Assembly: GCA_034437455.1 (NCBI GenBank)
Contig: DAOTUB010000112.1
Span: forward strand, 1-22,853
Source of the DNA: DAOTUB01 sp034437455
GTDB lineage: Bacteria > Chloroflexota > Anaerolineae > B4-G1
DNA length: 22,853 nucleotides
Reading direction: 5' to 3'
The position numbers and the translations under genes were made by a program. Of this stretch, positions 21,396 to 22,853 are shown piece after piece (the first letter of the stretch is position 1; each line of letters starts with the position of its first letter). The notes beneath the pieces were generated by a model, which was given only the letters and a program-made list of their open reading frames with translations, searched no databases and was not told where the DNA came from.

Positions 21396-22853
21396 TTAGG
21401 AGTTGCGCAGGACGAGCGGTAGGTAGATGTCAAAGTGCATATAGGTGATGGTGAGGGGAACCTCGTACATGGCCGGCGACTCGGGCGGGCCGAAGAGCAG
21501 CAGCCCTTCGTAGGTTTGGCCGCCTTGCATCGTGCGGCTGTAGTTGATGGTGAAAGTGACCTCGGTGTTAGCCGCGATGGCTCCCGTGGGCAGGCCGCTG
21601 AGCGTGAGGTCGCTCCCTTGCACGGCCACCATGGTCAGGTTAAAGTGGCCAGCCGGGCCAGACCAGTTGAGGACGCCCACTTGCCAGACTCCATCCTCCG
21701 GCATCAGCACCTTGATGTGCTCGTTGGCCGAACCGGTGGTGGATGAGCCACGCGTCGCACACGGGCCAGCGCCCGTCGGGCCGCAGTAGGAGAGGAAGAG
21801 GTCAAGGTCGGAGATATCGGGGCTGGAGGTCCACAGCTCGATCTTGGCTCCGTGGGTCACTGTGAAGTCGTGGGTCCACTCGATGGTGTCCTCATCTACA
21901 AAGGCGAGAGGTTCGTTCAGGATGTACTCCGGGCCGCCCAGGCCAAAGACATCGGCTTCGAGGCCGTTCAGCGGCAGCGATGCCTGCATACTCACCTCGC
22001 CTACCAAGCCTGTTTCCACGGTGGTCTCAATGTCAAAGTAGGATGGGCTTTCCCGCAGTGTGCCCAACGTCTTGGTAAAGACGACGTCGAACTTGTCACC
22101 CTCGAAGAGGACGTTGTGTTGCAGGAGCGAGTGCAGCCCACCCGTGATCGGCGCGGCGAGCCACTCCTCGTTGGATCCGCTGGAGGTATTGAAGAGCCAG
22201 GTGCCGCCGCCAGTGTTGGCGTTGGTGCTCCCACCTACGGTGTCCAGAACGTAAGGGCCATAGAAGGATGGCTCTGGAATGCTCAGCGAGGTCCCCGTGG
22301 GCCCCAGGACGATGGTGTCAATGTCGGTGTGCGGCGCGACGTCGTCCCACTCGTCCTTGACCAGGAGCTGGGTACCGACCGGGTAAGCACCATCGGGCAC
22401 GTCCACAAAGTAGAAGCGCCAGTCGCCGGATTCGGCGCGCCACGTCCAGTCGAACAGGCCGCGCACGGCCGCGTTGGGATAGGGCGCGTCGGCATCGTAG
22501 GCGTCGTAGCCGCCTAGCTGCATTCCATCGGTAAAGACGGCAGCCACGCTAAGCGCCACCGGGATGACGGAGGTGTCGGCGGCGTAGGTCGTCCAACCCG
22601 GGTCGGCGACCTCGATGGCCGCTTCGTAGGAGCCAGGCTCCATTCCTGCCGGCACGGTGGTCGTGGCGACGAAAGTGGCGCTCGCACCCGGAGCAACCTC
22701 CAGGCTGGAAACACTCTCGGCCAGCCAAGAGACATCCTCTTTCTGGTAAAAGTCGACCCGGTACTGAATATTGGTGTCACCGGTGTAGGTGGAGCCGGGA
22801 TGGTGGCGCAGGCCGATAAAGAGACCGTCAATCATCCGGTCGAGCGGATCGTG
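21396..22853 (-). CDS. C-terminal part of a large secreted protein (possible subtilisin-like peptidase)
   Basis: The frame is open to the right edge, so the N-terminus is missing; at least 485 residues are visible. The first part (DPLDRMIDGLFIGLRHHPG, then VAPGASATFVATTTVPAGMEPGSYEAAIEVADPG and SVIPVALSVAA) looks like the Fn3-like domain found after the catalytic domain in S8 peptidases. A later part (KIELWTSSPDISDLDLFLSYCGP, IKVLMPEDGVWQVGVLNWSGPAGHFNLTMVAV) resembles a pre-peptidase C-terminal (PPC) beta-sandwich. The protein ends FDIYLPLVLRNS, a tail seen on many secreted Chloroflexota proteins. No catalytic residue is in the window, so the peptidase call rests on the accessory domains. 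Confidence 0.7.
   Translation of the reverse strand, partial: HDPLDRMIDGLFIGLRHHPGSTYTGDTNIQYRVDFYQKEDVSWLAESVSSLEVAPGASATFVATTTVPAGMEPGSYEAAIEVADPGWTTYAADTSVIPVALSVAAVFTDGMQLGGYDAYDADAPYPNAAVRGLFDWTWRAESGDWRFYFVDVPDGAYPVGTQLLVKDEWDDVAPHTDIDTIVLGPTGTSLSIPEPSFYGPYVLDTVGGSTNANTGGGTWLFNTSSGSNEEWLAAPITGGLHSLLQHNVLFEGDKFDVVFTKTLGTLRESPSYFDIETTVETGLVGEVSMQASLPLNGLEADVFGLGGPEYILNEPLAFVDEDTIEWTHDFTVTHGAKIELWTSSPDISDLDLFLSYCGPTGAGPCATRGSSTTGSANEHIKVLMPEDGVWQVGVLNWSGPAGHFNLTMVAVQGSDLTLSGLPTGAIAANTEVTFTINYSRTMQGGQTYEGLLLFGPPESPAMYEVPLTITYMHFDIYLPLVLRNS

Overview
This 22.85 kb window is GC-rich chromosomal DNA. It most likely comes from the Chloroflexota (Anaerolineae/Caldilineae-like). That assignment is inferred from three signs: a secreted protein ending in a YLPLVLR-type tail, a GT39/DUF2142-like membrane protein carrying C-terminal beta-sandwich repeats, and a palindromic repeat that translates as LSPCLLVS. 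All three are recurrent in that phylum as I know it. Most genes lie on the minus strand; only a two-component pair and one lipoprotein gene are on the plus strand.

Layout. 1-121: the end of a probable IS1-like insertion sequence, with only the N-terminus of its transposase inside the window. 122-4455 (minus): a MacAB/Lol-type ABC system, made of an ATPase, an unusual double-length FtsX-like permease and a lipoprotein membrane-fusion protein. It has two near-identical promoter/operator copies, one ahead of the ATPase and one ahead of the fusion protein. 4764-6642 (plus, divergent): a NarL-type response regulator and a HisKA_3 histidine kinase, the obvious candidate controllers. 6661-11349 (minus): greA, a large glycosyltransferase-like membrane protein interrupted in frame by a palindromic repeat, an arginase-family protein with a changed metal-ligand motif, and a TIM-barrel-like lipoprotein. 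11350-11687: a gene-poor stretch with a probable promoter and a long greA leader. 11688-14693 (minus): the conserved pgpH (7TM-HD), ybeY, dgkA cluster. 14777-15536: a YqeY/GatB-like gene and rpsU (S21), the latter with a perfect consensus promoter. 15668-18237: an overlapping DUF2061, mtaB, HIT, CBS-CBS-ACT operon.

18321-19327: a frameshifted AbiEii-like nucleotidyltransferase gene and a small overlapping partner gene. 19327-20633 (minus): two paralogous lipoproteins with a laminin-G/DUF1080-like look. 20801-21295 (plus): a lipoprotein with a small conserved C-terminal module. 21329-21363: a perfect hairpin between convergent genes. 21396-22853: the C-terminal part of a large secreted protein, possibly a subtilisin-like peptidase.

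The most unusual items are the duplicated three-box operator/promoter that ties two transcripts of one efflux system to a neighbouring two-component system; the 101-bp palindrome, built from an 8-bp unit with no stop codon in any of the six frames, inserted inside a membrane-protein gene; the reconstructable frameshift in the AbiEii-like gene; and the strong hairpin directly against the pgpH start codon. No CRISPR array, rRNA or tRNA was seen.
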